A stretch of DNA of 64,000 nucleotides, taken from contig BLZA01000013.1 of the NCBI GenBank assembly GCA_013423385.1, forward strand, positions 124,001 to 188,000, in the 5' to 3' direction. The DNA comes from Naganishia liquefaciens. Taxonomy: Eukaryota > Basidiomycota > Tremellomycetes > Filobasidiales > Filobasidiaceae. Position numbers and translations under genes: made by a program. Numbering within the stretch: position 1 is the first letter of the stretch; the number at the start of each line of letters is the position of its first letter. The notes under the pieces are model-generated. The model was not told where the DNA came from, searched no databases, and worked only from the letters and a program-made list of their open reading frames with translations. Positions 44,650 through 57,800 of this stretch are shown here, in pieces.

Positions 44650-46075
44650 GATGTCTTCCCGTGATATGACAATCAAGCGACGCGTTCTTTGATCCAGTTA
44701 TCAAACCCTGCGCACCGGACACATAAGGCTCGTCATTTGTCAGGCGCTCCGCGTTGTTGAGGGCGGCAATATCGTCCGGCAGCGAAAATGGCTGCAGAAA
44801 GCAGACCAAGGGATCCACGCAATTGCCCAAAGAAGGAAGAACGACAGACGAGCTGAACGACCAGACAAAGGGCGATCGGGACCTTAGCGCGGAGAACACA
44901 GATGCTGGCGAATTGCGCTTCTGAGCGCCCGTGACAGGCCGTAGCTCAAAGATCAGGTTCTCGTCGCGAGCAGGGGTATCGCAAATGGCAATGGATATGG
45001 ACATTGAGTATGTTTGAGACGTACCGACGGATCATGACGAGAATCAACAGAAGCTCCGTTCAGCCTGCTAGAGCCAGTTTTGTCCAAGAGAGTTCACTAC
45101 GAAGATGCAGGAACTCGTAAGATATCGAATGTGACTGCGAGGTTGTCTGCTCATCAGAATGGCTTGTGCAGCGACATTGTGGAGTCCTCGTCGATGCGAC
45201 TCTCGAGCTTCTCGATGTCGTTCAAGGTCTTTTCCAAAGCGCAGATGGGTCTCAATTCGAACGGGTCGGGAGATCTCGAATCGTTGCGCGACAAAAGACA
45301 TCTCGCGCAAATGATGCGGATGCATTTGGATCGAACAGCTAGCTGCATGCTCATCAATCCAGTGACCCTCAAGCTATAAGAACGTGCGCGCAACGGCCCG
45401 ACAGATATGCCTTACCTAAGATTCGTGCCCGTCCTTTTTAAAGGAGCATTCCGCTTGTGCGGCTTTCTAATGACTTTGAAAGTTCGACCTCGCTGCTAGA
45501 GACCTTCGGCTCTTAGCGAGCTTGCGACGAGGTCTGAGGGCCTGTATATGTGCATTCATCCGCGATCCCAAGGCAGTCAGCCTCTGGCCGAACAACTGGT
45601 GGAGCATAAACAATCGAAGAACGGACACGACGCGCACTCCTGGTACAGTTCGCCGAGTCGAGCAGCTGTACCGGCCGGCGAGCTGGCGAGCTATGATTGA
45701 CCCCCAATGTGGCAGCCAGGTGATAAATAAATGACTGCTCGTCAGACCTGTTTTCCCGGTCTTCGCTGGCGGATTGACATTCATTACCCTTGCCCCATCG
45801 GCATCTTCGATCCACGACGCAACATGAGCTCGTGCTCTCGTGAGATATCTCTGACGATCTCCGTCTAAGCAACTGCCTCAAGCCCACAGATCGCCGTCTG
45901 CTACTCTACGTCACCATATATCAGATAGTAAGCGCGCTCGTCAAGCATCATCCACGACAGCACGCCTTGGGACGTCATATCATTCCTGGCAACTCGAAGC
46001 CATCCCGAGTATCGACACTCGCTTTTCAGCAAAAAGCGAATCGGAGGCAGATCTGTAAACCAGCTCTCCAGCGTC
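44650..46075. promoter_or_regulatory. Divergent upstream region of the SIF2-like and Nudix genes
   Basis: 1,426 bases between outward-facing starts. On minus a 203-codon frame (44393-45004, ATG at 45004) crosses the start of the WD40 gene in another frame; it may be a leader ORF or chance. Frames of 80-125 codons at 45068-45393 and 45467-45887 overlap each other in several frames and carry no motif. No gene is called, but a small protein cannot be excluded. Confidence 0.35.
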
Positions 46076-47322
46076 ATGAGCACAGCTCAAGAAATGTCAG
46101 GTTCGCCGGCGGCGATGGCTATTGTTTCGACGCCATCAACCATCGCTACTACAACATCCGAAGCCTCTTCACCGCCCCATCTCAGCGAAATCGAGGATGT
46201 AGGCTATGATCATATTCCGGCCGCGTCTCGTTCCATCATCGATGGTCACACGACCGGAATTTCCTCTACGGAAGCTTCATCTCCCGACACTATGGCATGT
46301 CAGTCCCCTTTGGCGACGGCCCATGCCTCAGAGACATCCTCGTCGCAGGGAAGGTATGACAACACAGTCAACGAATATGATCTGGTCAAGGAGGCATCGC
46401 GTGCCAAGGGGCAAAAATCCAGAACAGTCTGCGTTGCGATACCCGTGAATAGAAAAGATGGAACGGTATTGATGGTCACGTCGAGGAAACACGATACAAA
46501 GTGGATATGTGAGTAGCCGATCATGTGTGCACAGAAAATCAGCATGAGCTGACTGCTTCCCGTGGATTCACAGTCCCTAAGGGAGGTCACGAGACGGGGG
46601 AGACGTACGCAGAGGCGGCAGTCAGAGAGGCGTGGGAAGAAGGTACTTTCTTCGCCGCAGAACGTGTCTACCCGTTGCGGAATTTGACACTTTTCCCTTC
46701 GCGCATTGGTGTCCGTTTCCTGCAGCTGGAACCTCCCCTAAACTAGTCCTGACGGAGCCGGAAGTCTATACCGCATCAAGTGTGTCCGGGAATGGACAGC
46801 GGGAGATACACTATCATATCTTCGAAATGAGTGTCACCCCAGAAGACTTGTGCCAAGATTGGTACGTGCATTTTCTCCGCGAAGTTGAACGGGAATTGAT
46901 CTTCCCCGCTGTCTGTCTATTGAAGGCCTGAGGCTTCTCAAAGGTATAGGGAATTTGTCACCATTCCCAAGGCGCTTGAGCGATGCGCTGCATGGGCCAA
47001 CGAGAAGAACACGAAAACGGAACTCGTTGTCGGATTCCGCAAGACTCGTGTGTACCAAGAATGGTTCGCAGCCAGTCAGCAAAATACAACAGATTCCACG
47101 AACAGTGACGCTACGCCTGCATCGCTTTCCCCGACGTCATTATCGAAAGCTCCTACATGCGACGGCTCAACAATACACCCTCGAGGTGCCGACAATGGAG
47201 ACCTCATAGAAGTCAAAAAGCGGCGCGGTGTCGGGACCGATGCTGGTGACGCCACAGAGCCTCAGCAGCCGGGCTTGCTAAAGAAGGTCTTAAATCTCGT
47301 TCACCCCACGAAAAGCCAGTGA
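46076..47322 (+). CDS. DDP1: Nudix hydrolase, diphosphoinositol polyphosphate phosphohydrolase type
   Basis: Hydrolyses diphosphoinositol polyphosphates and diadenosine polyphosphates (Ddp1/Aps1 family). A Ser/Thr/Ala-rich N-terminal tail of about 110 residues precedes the fold: KSRTVCVAIPVNRKDGTVLM, then KWIFPKGG spliced across an intron and the Nudix box GGHETGETYAEAAVREAWEE followed by AGT across the next intron. This box fits GX5EX7REUXEEXGU with all catalytic Glu present. The C-terminal part of the domain includes IHYHIFEMSVTPEDLCQDW and EFVTIPKALERCAAWANEKN. A tail of about 90 residues, Ser/Thr-rich then basic, ends LLKKVLNLVHPTKSQ before TGA 47320-47322. Longer than the minimal family because of both tails. 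Four exons. Confidence 0.85.
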
Positions 47323-47666
47323 GGACGCATCAAGGACAGACCGGTCTCGCCACGCAAACAATCCCTCGCAGTGTCTCGTTCGAGTTCCATTTCCGACTTC
47401 ATTTCATCCATGTGGACGCTGCGCGACAGGATATGGAGGAGGGAAATCCACGTTGAAAGGCTAGACAGCCTTGCGGTGTCCAGATACAACGGGTGCGACT
47501 TCAACTCATCTATTTGTATTGCCCTAGCCTAGTCGACATGTATCCCACATTAGCATTTGTACAATTAGCTACACCTATCACATCTTGAGCTATCATTATT
47601 CCTTTACGAGATCGGAGTCCGCTCCTAAGCTTCTGACTCTCGGTTCAACGGTCCTTTCAGGCCAGG
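47323..47666. other. Convergent intergenic region, no gene seen
   Basis: 344 bases between the 3' ends of the Nudix gene (plus) and the membrane-protein gene (minus). No coding signal; taken as 3' UTRs. Confidence 0.55.
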
Positions 47667-48879
47667 TCATAATTCCTGACTGACATCCGACCCATGTTTC
47701 GCCTTCTTCTTCTTCTTATTTTTGGGCGAGCTACTTGTATCTGCCTTTTCGTTGGTAATCACTGTTAGGGGGAGAAGCTTTAGCTGATAGCAGGCACGGC
47801 GCGTTGCTAGAAGACTCACCTCTAAGAATATCCGTCATGGTTCGATGACGGATCTTTGGCAGTGTTATAAGATCTCCGCCGAAGTTGTATACAGCACGAA
47901 GTGCAAAGAGAACGGCCAGAACGATAGCGCATATCGCTCGTGCCTCCAACGGATCGAGCGCTGTCGGCGTCGACGGGAAAACAGTTTTGAACGTCTGAAA
48001 CCCGACAAGACGGACAAACACAGGCCGTCGTAGAAGTGCAAGTCGAATCGCCTGATAAGGCACATCAAAGACTGGATGAGCCCTAACAAGGGTGGCATAC
48101 ACGCCCGCAATGACCGGCGGCGCCCAAGCATCAACCGTCATCCAGCCTCCTGGTTGCACCTCACCGGGGGTGCCAAACTTCCATTCCTTGTCAAACATGT
48201 GACAGGCAAATGCAAGGCTGGCAAAGGGTACGGTATTGATGAACGCCGCGAGTACCATTAGCCATGGGTTGCTGCGGATATTTGGCGGCAGGGCTAGGTT
48301 GTTGCGGATGAAGTCTACGGAGAACGTGGTGAGAATCATGGCTCGACCGAGAGCATCAAAAAGACTGAGTGGAAACTCTAGCCAGATGCTTGGCTTGCGA
48401 GGTAACAGTCGATGCAACGGAGTACGAGTGACGATGTAGTCTGCACAGACGATGATCGAGGTTCAAGAAAGGTGCAATACCATATATTTATTTGACTTAC
48501 GGATGCTGCAGAACAGAAACACGATACTGGGCGATTGCATCCATGACGGAGTAAGACCAAGACAGGAGCCTGAGAGTAGGGCATCGTCCAGTCAAGTCCC
48601 CCTCAATTGATACATTGCGCTTCGCTTACACAGAAGAGTCTCCCCGCCAAACATCAATGTCAGCATCCCGCAGCATTCCTGCAACCAGGTTCCTCTCTTG
48701 CCGCTACCCTGCTCATTCGGTTTCACACCATTCCGTTGCCTGCAGAACTGATCGATGAATACCGAGAGACGTATAGCGCCGAGTACGTCGAGCCATGCAA
48801 AGGGAAGGTATTTTGGGTGCACTGATGTCGTAGCGAGCGTGTTCTGGGTTTCCAGAACCCAGTTGACGACAGCGCCCAT
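47667..48879 (-). CDS. Conserved fungal multi-pass membrane protein, unknown function
   Basis: Uncharacterised. Assembled from four exons: MGAVVNWVLETQNTLATTSV, HPKYLPFAWLDVLGAIRLSV, WLQECCGMLTLMFGGETLLC, SCLGLTPSWMQSPSIVFLFC, HYIVTRTPLHRLLPRKPSIW, LEFPLSLFDALGRAMILTTF, NPWLMVLAAFINTVPFASLA, WKFGTPGEVQPGGWMTVDAW and ALRAVYNFGG. It has about seven hydrophobic spans and a basic Lys-rich tail (SSPKNKKKKKAKHGSDVSQE). The M-x-FGGE motif and the FPLSLFDAL.RA segment resemble a widespread fungal family I cannot name; the GG motif is loosely like TRIC cation channels, which is only a suggestion. About 345 residues. Divergent from GPI10. Stop TGA 47667-47669; ATG 48877-48879. Confidence 0.7.
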
Positions 48880-49201
48880 CTTTCTCCGGACCGATCGGGA
48901 GAGAAACACAGAGCCCCGAACGCTCAACCGTGTGCGCGAGGAAATGGATTGCTGGAAAAGATCTGTCGTCTCCACCAACGTTGACAGAACGCTCGGCCAG
49001 ATAGGGCATTGATCTCGCTCGCGTCATGCGGGGCATTCGATCGGGAGCATCAATCGGTTGCGGAGAAGCTCGAGCAGTCGAGGCATCAGAAGTAACGTGA
49101 GCAAGCTGGCTCGGATGCGATCTCCTCTTCGGCCAGACCCCATCCAGGATCGAGGAACTCGACTGCCGTCGATTCGATGGCTCTACATCCGGACCGATAA
49201 C
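48880..49201. promoter_or_regulatory. Divergent promoter of the membrane-protein and GPI10 genes
   Basis: 322 bases between outward-facing starts. A minus frame of 275 codons (48713-49540) runs through it and on antisense to GPI10; it has no motif and is taken as a shadow. Confidence 0.4.
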
Positions 49202-51561
49202 ATGGCTCATCCGAGCGACAGACAGCAGCTGCGCATCCGCGGGTCCGGGACCAAGCTTGAGAAGCACGCAGCAACATTGCACAACCACAACGCTGGAGCC
49301 CACGACGAGGTCGACAACCATGATCTTGCAACGCAGGTATATAGCACGCCAAGGCTGCGGAACGTGCTCTTCGTTTGCCTCGCCTTTCGGGCCCTCCTCG
49401 CTCTTGTAGGCCAGAAGACTTTTTTTCAGCCAGACGAGTTCTACCAGTCGCTCGAACCCGCACATCGACTGGTCTGGGGGACGGGGTACGAAACGTGGGA
49501 ATGGAGAAATAGCTCGCTTGGAGACTTTCAAGCACGACAAGACTCTTCCGAAACACCGCTTCGCGCGAGCTATGGCGAGACCGATCTCATGAATGAAAAG
49601 ACTCCGGGAAAAGGATGGACGGTAAAACTACGGAATCGCATTAGTCAAAATCCCATGCTGGCAAGGCTGCTCCTAGGATCTACCGACGACGACCTGCCTG
49701 TCAGTCTTGAACAGTATAGACCTCGTCCGCTCAACGGCCTTCTGCGGTCATGGGTCTGGCCGTTGCTCTTCGCGCTACCATATTGGGTGCTAAAGGTCAC
49801 AGGGATGGACAAGGTGGGATTATTCCTAGTAAGTGCCAGCAACCCGGTCCCTTTCGAGCCTTGACTCATTGACATCGAACAGATTCTCGCTCCGCGAGTA
49901 CCAATGATCGTGCTCGCTGGACTGACCGACTTTTACACCTATCGCTTGGCGGGACGAGTCTTGGGCAGAGGCTACAGGGAAGCTGCCGTGAGTCGAGTGC
50001 GGAAAACACAGATCTCCCTGCTGATCTTCATTCAGCTTTTCCTATCTCTCACTAATCTATTCCATGCCCATGCCCTGACAAGAATGCTCACGACCTCGGC
50101 CGAAACGTGTTTGACTGTCATTGCCCTCTACTACTGGCCATTACCTGTGGTAGCCGAAGAGTCGCGATGGAATTCGAAACGATCGCAACAGACTCGCATC
50201 ACCCAGCAAAAGGTGGTCGTTGGCGAGAAAAGTCTCAAGACAGGGCGCAAGAAAAGTCCCAAACAGGCAGACGACCAGGAAGAAGAAAATCTAGTCTTGT
50301 CGCTCACCCTGTCAGCCATGGCATTCATTTTACGGCCGACGAACATCGTCCTGTGGTCCTTTCTCGGGAGTGAGCTATGCTTTCGGAGCTGGAGAGCGAC
50401 TCGCCGCATTCTTCCGGCGATAAAACTCGTAGCGAATGCAATCGTGGTCGGGTGAGTACAATATCGGACTGTCTGCGATTTCCGCTGACTACCGCTCGCC
50501 CGTGTGTAGTACAGCCGTGATCTTCGCCTCAGTCTGTGTTGACTTTGCCATCACCGGGCGATGGTACTTTCCATTCCTCACCTTCCTCACTTACAATCTC
50601 GTCTTTGGTATTGCAAACTTTTACGGCAGGTCGGCATGGCACTACCATCTCACGCAATCACTCCCGATACTTTTATCAACGGCTATTCCGTTCTGCGTCT
50701 CTGGCTTACTTTACTCCTACAAGCGCGCCCTCAATTCGCGCCGGGCAGGACAAGAATATGGTGCAAAATTAAAGTTGCAAAATCTTCGAATGCGGCTTTT
50801 CACCTCGAGCGTACTGTTCACGTTGACAGTGTGGTCTTTCATCGGGCATAAAGAATGGCGTTTCCTTCACCCACTGCTGCCGATTCTGCTTTTATATCCT
50901 GCAAGACATCTTGTCGACCGCTATCGACCTCCAGACGGCGGTTTATGGACGTCTTATATCACCTGCGCGCAGTCATTCCTTCGAATAAATCGTCGGTCAT
51001 TCCTCTTTCTGCTGCTTGCACCGGTTCTGCCTTTTATCTACCTCTCTGGATTTCATGGCCGAGCTCAAGTTGCGGTTACCGATTGGTTGAGGCAGCAAGC
51101 GGTTGAGCAGCCAGGAATGAGCGTGCTGTTCGTGATGCCATGCCACTCGACACCGTGGATGAGCCACATACATCTAAAGACGCGGCGAGATGAAAAACGG
51201 TGGCAATTTCTGACTTGCGAGCCTCTACTCAGGTGAGCGCTGCCTTGACATCCACTGACACCGCCACAAAATTGACCCCAGGTGCTGCAGAGGTGATGTC
51301 GAAGTCGACAAGACCGGGGTAGATGCCTTCTATCAAGATGACCGGTCCGATCTCGACATTCTTCTAGAGCGGGCACGAGCGCTACCCACACACATCGCCC
51401 TCTTCGGAGACCTTTACTCGGCACAACATGATCAAAGTCAGACACTCGCGACATATGATATCGTGCATTCGAATCCATGGAATGGGTTTGATGCTTTACA
51501 GGATGACGCCAGACGTAGAGGAGGAATCTTAATCCTAGAATCCAAGGCTGTAAAAGTATAA
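49202..51561 (+). CDS. GPI10: GPI mannosyltransferase 3 (PIG-B/Gpi10)
   Basis: ER membrane alpha-1,2-mannosyltransferase of family GT22 that adds the third mannose to the GPI precursor, using dolichol-phosphate mannose. Luminal GT22 signature FRALLALVGQKTFFQPDEFY followed by QSLEPAHRLVWGTGYETWEW is present, then an insertion, several spans (LLSTAIPFCVSGLLYSY, FLFLLLAPVLPFIYLSG), the HKEWRFLHPLLP motif diagnostic for the GPI branch of GT22, and MSVLFVMPCHSTPWMSHIHL typical of PIG-B. ATG at 49202 follows a long upstream open frame without earlier ATG. A Lys/Gln-rich hydrophilic insert lies near 50180-50290. Three introns. Stop TAA 51559-51561. Length about 720 residues. Convergent with the fatty acid synthase gene. 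Confidence 0.92.
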
Positions 51562-51825
51562 CAAGTCTCAGTTGGCCGTGACATTTGACACATTGACATT
51601 GTCATATGCGATGCGATGCATATTCCCATCTAACGAGAGCCTGATATCAGGAGCTTCTATGTATCGTGCGAGAACCCTTCTCGGAAACCGGAGACTTGTA
51701 CAAAATTTCATTATGACCTAAGCAAACCAAAGCACTACACAAACACGAGGAGAACGCTGAGAAAGGCAGTGATTAGCCAAGGCTTTTGTTGTAGCAAGCG
51801 AGTCATATACCTTGTCCATCTACAA

Positions 51826-54800
51826 TCACTGCTGCGTCACGGCGAAGGCAACAACCGTTGAGTCGGAATGCGAGATAGAAACCTTGACGGTCTTGTTCCC
51901 GGCCGCTTGTTGAGCTGCGCCTGAGAACTTGACCACCGGACCTGATTCGGAGTTCAAGATCTCAATCTCCTTCATGCTGGCTCCAGCGCCTTTGCTAGGG
52001 ACGGACAGAGCCTTGAAGACGGCTTCCTTGGCCGCCCATCGTCCGGCGAAGGAGGCATCAGAATCCGGTGCGGTGGAGCAGTACTCAATCTCCGCATCGG
52101 TGAAGTTCCGTTCACGGAAAGATTGGGATGTCGGTACGCTCGAGATCAACTCCGTATCCACGCTGAAGGAATGATTTGTCAGAAGCTATCTCGAAATTTG
52201 TCTTAAGAGGAACTTACCCAACTCCATGCACTCCGGGCGCTTGCTTCAAGACATCCTTTACAACTTCCACGTTGCCATTGTTCAGCGTAGGACCGGTGGG
52301 CATCTTGTTGGTAAACGCGAAAGAGCCCTTGACAGCTGAAGCTCGAGCCAATGGATTGAGGAGGACCGACTTCTCCAATTCAGGAGTGTATGGCGGTGCT
52401 TCCTTGATCTGGACAAGGTTGTTGTGAACCAGAGTGGACGTCATGCGCGAGTAAGCAGCAAGTTGACGTTCACTTCGGAGGCTAGCGTAGCGGTCATATT
52501 GTGATGATTGGAGCGATGCGAGCAAGTATCGCGGGTGGATCATTGCTACTTGTCCACCAACTTGTCCGAAACCGAAGGAGGTAAGGAGACCGGCCTCGAG
52601 CTGGACATGTTGGATTGGCTTTGAGGGGTAGAACAAGTGCGGGAAGGCACGAAGTTCGTCGGCAATGTTGTCCGCGTTCCTGTTTCCTGGAATCAAAGCG
52701 GTCTGCAAAACTTGCATCATGCCGTTGAACATCCATGCGGCAGCACCACCCTTTGGGTGACCTGTCAGATACTTTTGCGTGATGACAGGAACAGCGTTCC
52801 CGGGCGTGCGGCCGAGCTGCTCGAATTGCAGGTTGTAGACGCCGGATTCGTTCTTGTCGTTTGCCTTTGTGGAGGTACCGTGGCAACTGATCACACCAAT
52901 ACTGTCGGCGTCGAGACCCCAAACAGCCAATGCACGTCGCAAGGGGGCGACTCTCGAGTCGGATCCCTCCAACATACCGAAAGAGGCCAGGGCTTCCTTC
53001 TCCTGCCGCCTGGCTTCCTCCTCGATGAATGAGATACGCGTGGCAACGAATGATGGTTCATCGCTGAGGCCACTTCGCTTGCGTGCCTCGAGTTCTTCGC
53101 GCAACAGATCCTGCTCGTTTTCGAACCATTGTGAAATTTGCTTCCTTCGGAAAGCGAGTTGTCGCGATCGGTACTTGATATCCAACAATGGCAAAGCTTC
53201 CTTGGGGGTGACCTCTCGAGCAGTAGACAGGACGCCTCGTCCTGGAGCGGGGATTGATCGGCCAGCTTTGTCGGTGTGCGTCGATACGTATGCAACAACA
53301 CCCTGAATAGTAGCACCCATCTCGATAGCTGTTTTAGCGCTCATCAAGACGTGGACACCACAACCCTGCGACTCCATGAACCCGGACCTGGTCGTCGTCA
53401 TGGGTCGAGAGAATTCGTTAGGTTCTCGTCCCATGGCGAACTCGGTTTCAGCGTTGCTTGTTGCCTTCATGTTGGCGAATTCGTAAGAACCCTCTTCACT
53501 GAAGTCGTCAAATCCACCGGCAATCATGACCTTGGCCTTGCCGGAAAGAATGGTGTCACATGCAATTTCGACTGATTGCAAGGCAGTAGCGCACGCGCCG
53601 ACGGGAATCTTAACAGGTCCGCTCGATGACAAGAGCAACAAGTTGACCCAACCGGCGACGGTGTTGATGAAAGTTTCCTGCAAGATATCCTTCTGGACAT
53701 CCTTCTCTTCCCGTCGGTCCTTGAACATGGCGCTGAGCGAACGCATACCGCCCATACCACTACCCAAAGCGGTTCCCACCTCTGAGGGGTGAATATGCTT
53801 ATACAGCTCGTAAGGATCCGTGACACCAGAGGCGATGAGCGCTTCCATGGTGCAGACCAATGCCCAGAGTGCGGTCCGATCGGTCTGTGCGATGATATCT
53901 TCGGGGATACCGTATCGTCGAGCGTCCCATCCAGTCGGCAGCTGACCGGCAACGACTCGGTCGAATTTGATCGCCTTCGGAATGAGAACTCGCGCTCCTT
54001 TCTTGAATTTGACAAACCACTCGCCCGATTGCTGAGCCCAGACGTCGCACTTTTCACCCTGTTCCCTCTTGAACCGCTGAGCGTCCTCCTGAGAGATCTC
54101 GAGAGCTTCAAGGTCGTGGGTGAGCTCGACTTCCTGGTAGAAGACCTTCTTGTCCGGGTTGTAGCCGTAGAAGAGATCAGGTTCTGGAGCAAGGCAGTAT
54201 CAGTACTATAATGGAGCCAGGCTGACCGAAGTTGCTTACCGATAATACGAATACCGGTGTGAGCGATGATTTCCTTCTCGTACTTGGCTCGAATATCCTT
54301 ATCGTCGACCGGCTCGCCTGATTTGGCGTCGACCCATCCAACATAGGTCTTGCCATCCTTGAGCTTTCCATCGAAGTGCTTGATGAAACCCATCATCCAC
54401 GCCATCTCGATGCAACCTTCAATCGTGAACTGGCCTCGGGCTTCCATCTCCCATCGTGTTCGCGAGCTTCCCCATGGCCCAACTTCCGAGAAACCGGTGA
54501 CCACCACGACCTTTTCGAGATCAATCAAACCTTGGAGGTGAGAAAGCTCCTTGAGAGTGTCCTTCGATTCTAAAGCAGGGAAATCGAATTGGAAGTTGGC
54601 TCGAGGGGCGATAGTGACCTTTTGGTGAAGACGCTCCGCGTCGGCACCATTGATGACCTTGAAGTCGGCCGAATTCTCCATGGTGATTGCTCGTCGCAAG
54701 GCGGCGGTGGAGTTCAGATCGCTTCGGACCTTGGTAGTGACGTCGGCCAAGTCCGGCAGTCGGTCCATACCACCTCCCAAATCAGCCCAGATAGGTTCAA

Positions 54801-57800
54801 TTTGGGTGATGTTGAAGAGAAGCGGGTGCATAAGACCCAAGATGTTGAAAGCCATCTCCTTCGCAGAGAATGTCCGGACACCCATCTTCTCGATGCCCTC
54901 AGCGACGATGTTGGTAGCGCTCATCAATCCAGTACCTCGGGTCCAACCGATGACCGCTCCAGCGATACACAGGTATTCTCCCCAGCTTTCGGCAGACCAT
55001 CGGTTGAAAAGCGTTTCCAAACCGATCTTGCTCTCCGAGTAAAGACCATCGTTGCCGAAGAGACCGTGATTCGGTGACAAGGGCAGTACGACTTGCGTAG
55101 GTCGGGTGACGAAATTTCGGCTAGCCTTCTTGGTCTTGACAGCGCCCATCAATCGAAGGACGTTGACTAACATGAGTCTATGTGCCAATTCTGATCGGTC
55201 ATCGATACTGTCGATTTCACGTCCGTTCTCCGGCAAGGCGGCGAAGGGAATAATGTAATCAAGATCGATGGCCAAGGTCGAGTAGATGTATTCAACGAGA
55301 GCCTCCACATCCTGCTTGGAGGCACCGTTGAAAGGCACAACGACAAGTTTGGATCCTCGAGAGCCAAACTGGTGGAAGACATCCTTGTAATAGTCGACCG
55401 CATCTCGACTGTATCGAGAGGTCGTGACGACGACGGTGGCTCCTCCAGCCAAGAGACCCTTAAGCACTTCGACACCGATACTGCCTTTTCCGACACCGGT
55501 CATCAAGGCGGCCTTTTTGGCAAATGTCGTTCCAGCCGTAGCAATTTCGGTCAGGACGTCGAAGTAGATGTTGGTGAGCTTCTGGCTGTATGCCCAGGAT
55601 TGACCGGACTTTCGCTTCAGGTGAAGGAAGGGCAACTTGCTTTCTTGAACTGAAGTGGGTTCCGGTACGTTGGGTCGCAGGAATTGCGACGACGATCGCC
55701 GAGAACGAGTTGCGGAGCGCGGAGTAGGTTCGGCGGATCGACCCAGAGAGCGGACAACGTCTCCGTACAAAGATTTGATGGCAGCCTTCTGACTCTTGGA
55801 GATCGACGGCTGATTGTTGACCAAACGCCAGAGCTTTGCAACATCAGACTGCACCTTGTCAAGGTTGACGGCATTAGTGATCTTGCCACCATCAGCCATC
55901 TCTGTCAAACAGATCACGTGGTCAGTAACTATTAAGACCATCCAGGCCCAAGACCGCTTACCCTTGACATATTGTTCCAGCTTTCGCACGTTCTCCCTCA
56001 CCACCTCCGAGTAGACGATGTCTCCCTTGCCACTGACCACGGTGGACGGGGCAGTGGGGAAGGTGACTGAGAAAGCAAGGTGCATTAATACCGAAAGCCG
56101 GATATGGCACCAGTCTAGACCTACCATCCTTGTAGACCGGGTTCTCCTTCAACGCCTCCTTACAGTTATCGATCAACTGCTGGCCGAATTCCTTGGCCAA
56201 CTTGTAGGTCTCTCCCTTTTCGGGAAGACACTTGTCGATATGGTACTGCATGTATCTGAAGAGTAAGGAAGGTTAGATAAGGACTGCAAGTTCAGTCAGT
56301 TTAAAGCGATAATGCTTACTCGATCAAGGTGGGGTCAGCCCGGTTCATAATGGCAATGCAGCGCGAGGTAATTTCTCGATCGACGGTGGCAAGACGTCCG
56401 AAGATGATGTCGTAGAACATGATGAGAGCATCTTGTCGGACCCAGTTCCAAGAAGAATCGAAGTGTCGAGCCTTCAAGGGTTCGAACGCCGGTTGAATAC
56501 CGTTGATGTAGGCTTCCCCGTGTTCTCGTGAAATCGAGTCCAGCTTGTCTTGCAGAGCCGCAACGTTTGCCTTTTCCTCGTCAGCCTTTCGCTCACCAGC
56601 TCGAGGATCCTGACCGTTGTGACGCATAAGAAGTTCGATTTGACGCGCAGTGAACTCGTGTTGTTCGGCCTTGAACTTGTCGAACTCTTCACTGTTCATG
56701 ACCGCACCACCGCTAGCCGCGCCACCACCACCACCTGAACCTCCCGACGACAGGGTGATACCCGCTTGCTGTGCGTACGCAGCTGCAACAGAGTCGAGCC
56801 ATGCCTTAGCTTCGGCTTCTGAGCCGAGTCGCTTTGGTGGCTCCATGGTAATACCATGCAACAAGGCAGCGTCCGATCGCAGGGGTCCTAGTCCCCAAGT
56901 CTTGGAGAGATGGGTCCTGGCGGCGGTAATGTTGAAGCCTCCCGGCATCTTTCCGCCGATCATTCTCGAGACCAATCCGGATGTGTGCTTTCCGAGAGTT
57001 CCAGAAGAACCGACGTTCAATGCAGCACCAAGCTCATCAAGAGGCAATTCTTCGCCCTTTTCGGGCGCCGAGCTAAATTCGAGCTGGAGATCACCCAAAA
57101 TTTCGTTTTGCAGAGTCGATTTGCCTCCAACCAAATCCTTGATGGTTTTGGTGAGAGGGACCTCAGCCACACCTTTCTTGAGCTTTTGAGCAATGATAAT
57201 ACGCAAGGTATCGACGGCTTTGAGAGGAGCATCGGGTACCTCGACAGCAGGACCAGCGGAAGGTGCGGCAACGGGGGCGGCAGCGGCAACAGGAGCCGGA
57301 ACAGCAGCAACGGCGGGAACAGCAGATGCAGCGGCAGCGGCAGGGGCTGTCTCCTCGGCAGCTTCATCTTCGAACAGATAGTACACCTCCTTGGTATTCT
57401 TGCTGTGACACAAAATAGTTCGTCGGATGGACGAGGAGATGTCTTGGGCTTCGTATTTCGCCTTCAAGGTTCGTGTGGCCATGCCGACCAATGTAGGCGA
57501 TGGTCCAACCTCTACCAAGCGTTCAAACTTGAATTCGGCGAAGAGGCGATCCTGAGTCTCGATCCATCGGACTGGAGATGCGAACTGGTAGGCCAAGAGC
57601 TCAACCAGAATGTTATAAGCCAATCGCTGACGGTTGGCGGAGCCCTCCCAGTCGTCCGACTCCCAGGCTTTGAAGATCTTCTCCAGTCGGGGAGACTGTG
57701 TCTGATCGTAGATCTTTTGTGCGTATTCTCGACTGACAGCGAAAGGCTCAGCAATTAAGTTGGGGATGTACTTGCCAATCAATCGGTCGGGGTTGAGATC

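Noticed and set aside
45068-45887. Several 80-125 codon frames between the SIF2-like and Nudix genes
   Set aside because: They overlap one another in different frames and strands, and none shows a motif; kept only as an open possibility in the region entry.
49058-49201. Upstream extension of GPI10 before its first ATG
   Set aside because: The frame is open but has no ATG, and homologues begin near the GT22 signature, so it is treated as 5' leader.
48713-49540. 275-codon minus-strand open frame across the GPI10 start
   Set aside because: Overlaps the first exon of the divergent membrane-protein gene in another frame and the GPI10 exon antisense; no conserved pattern.
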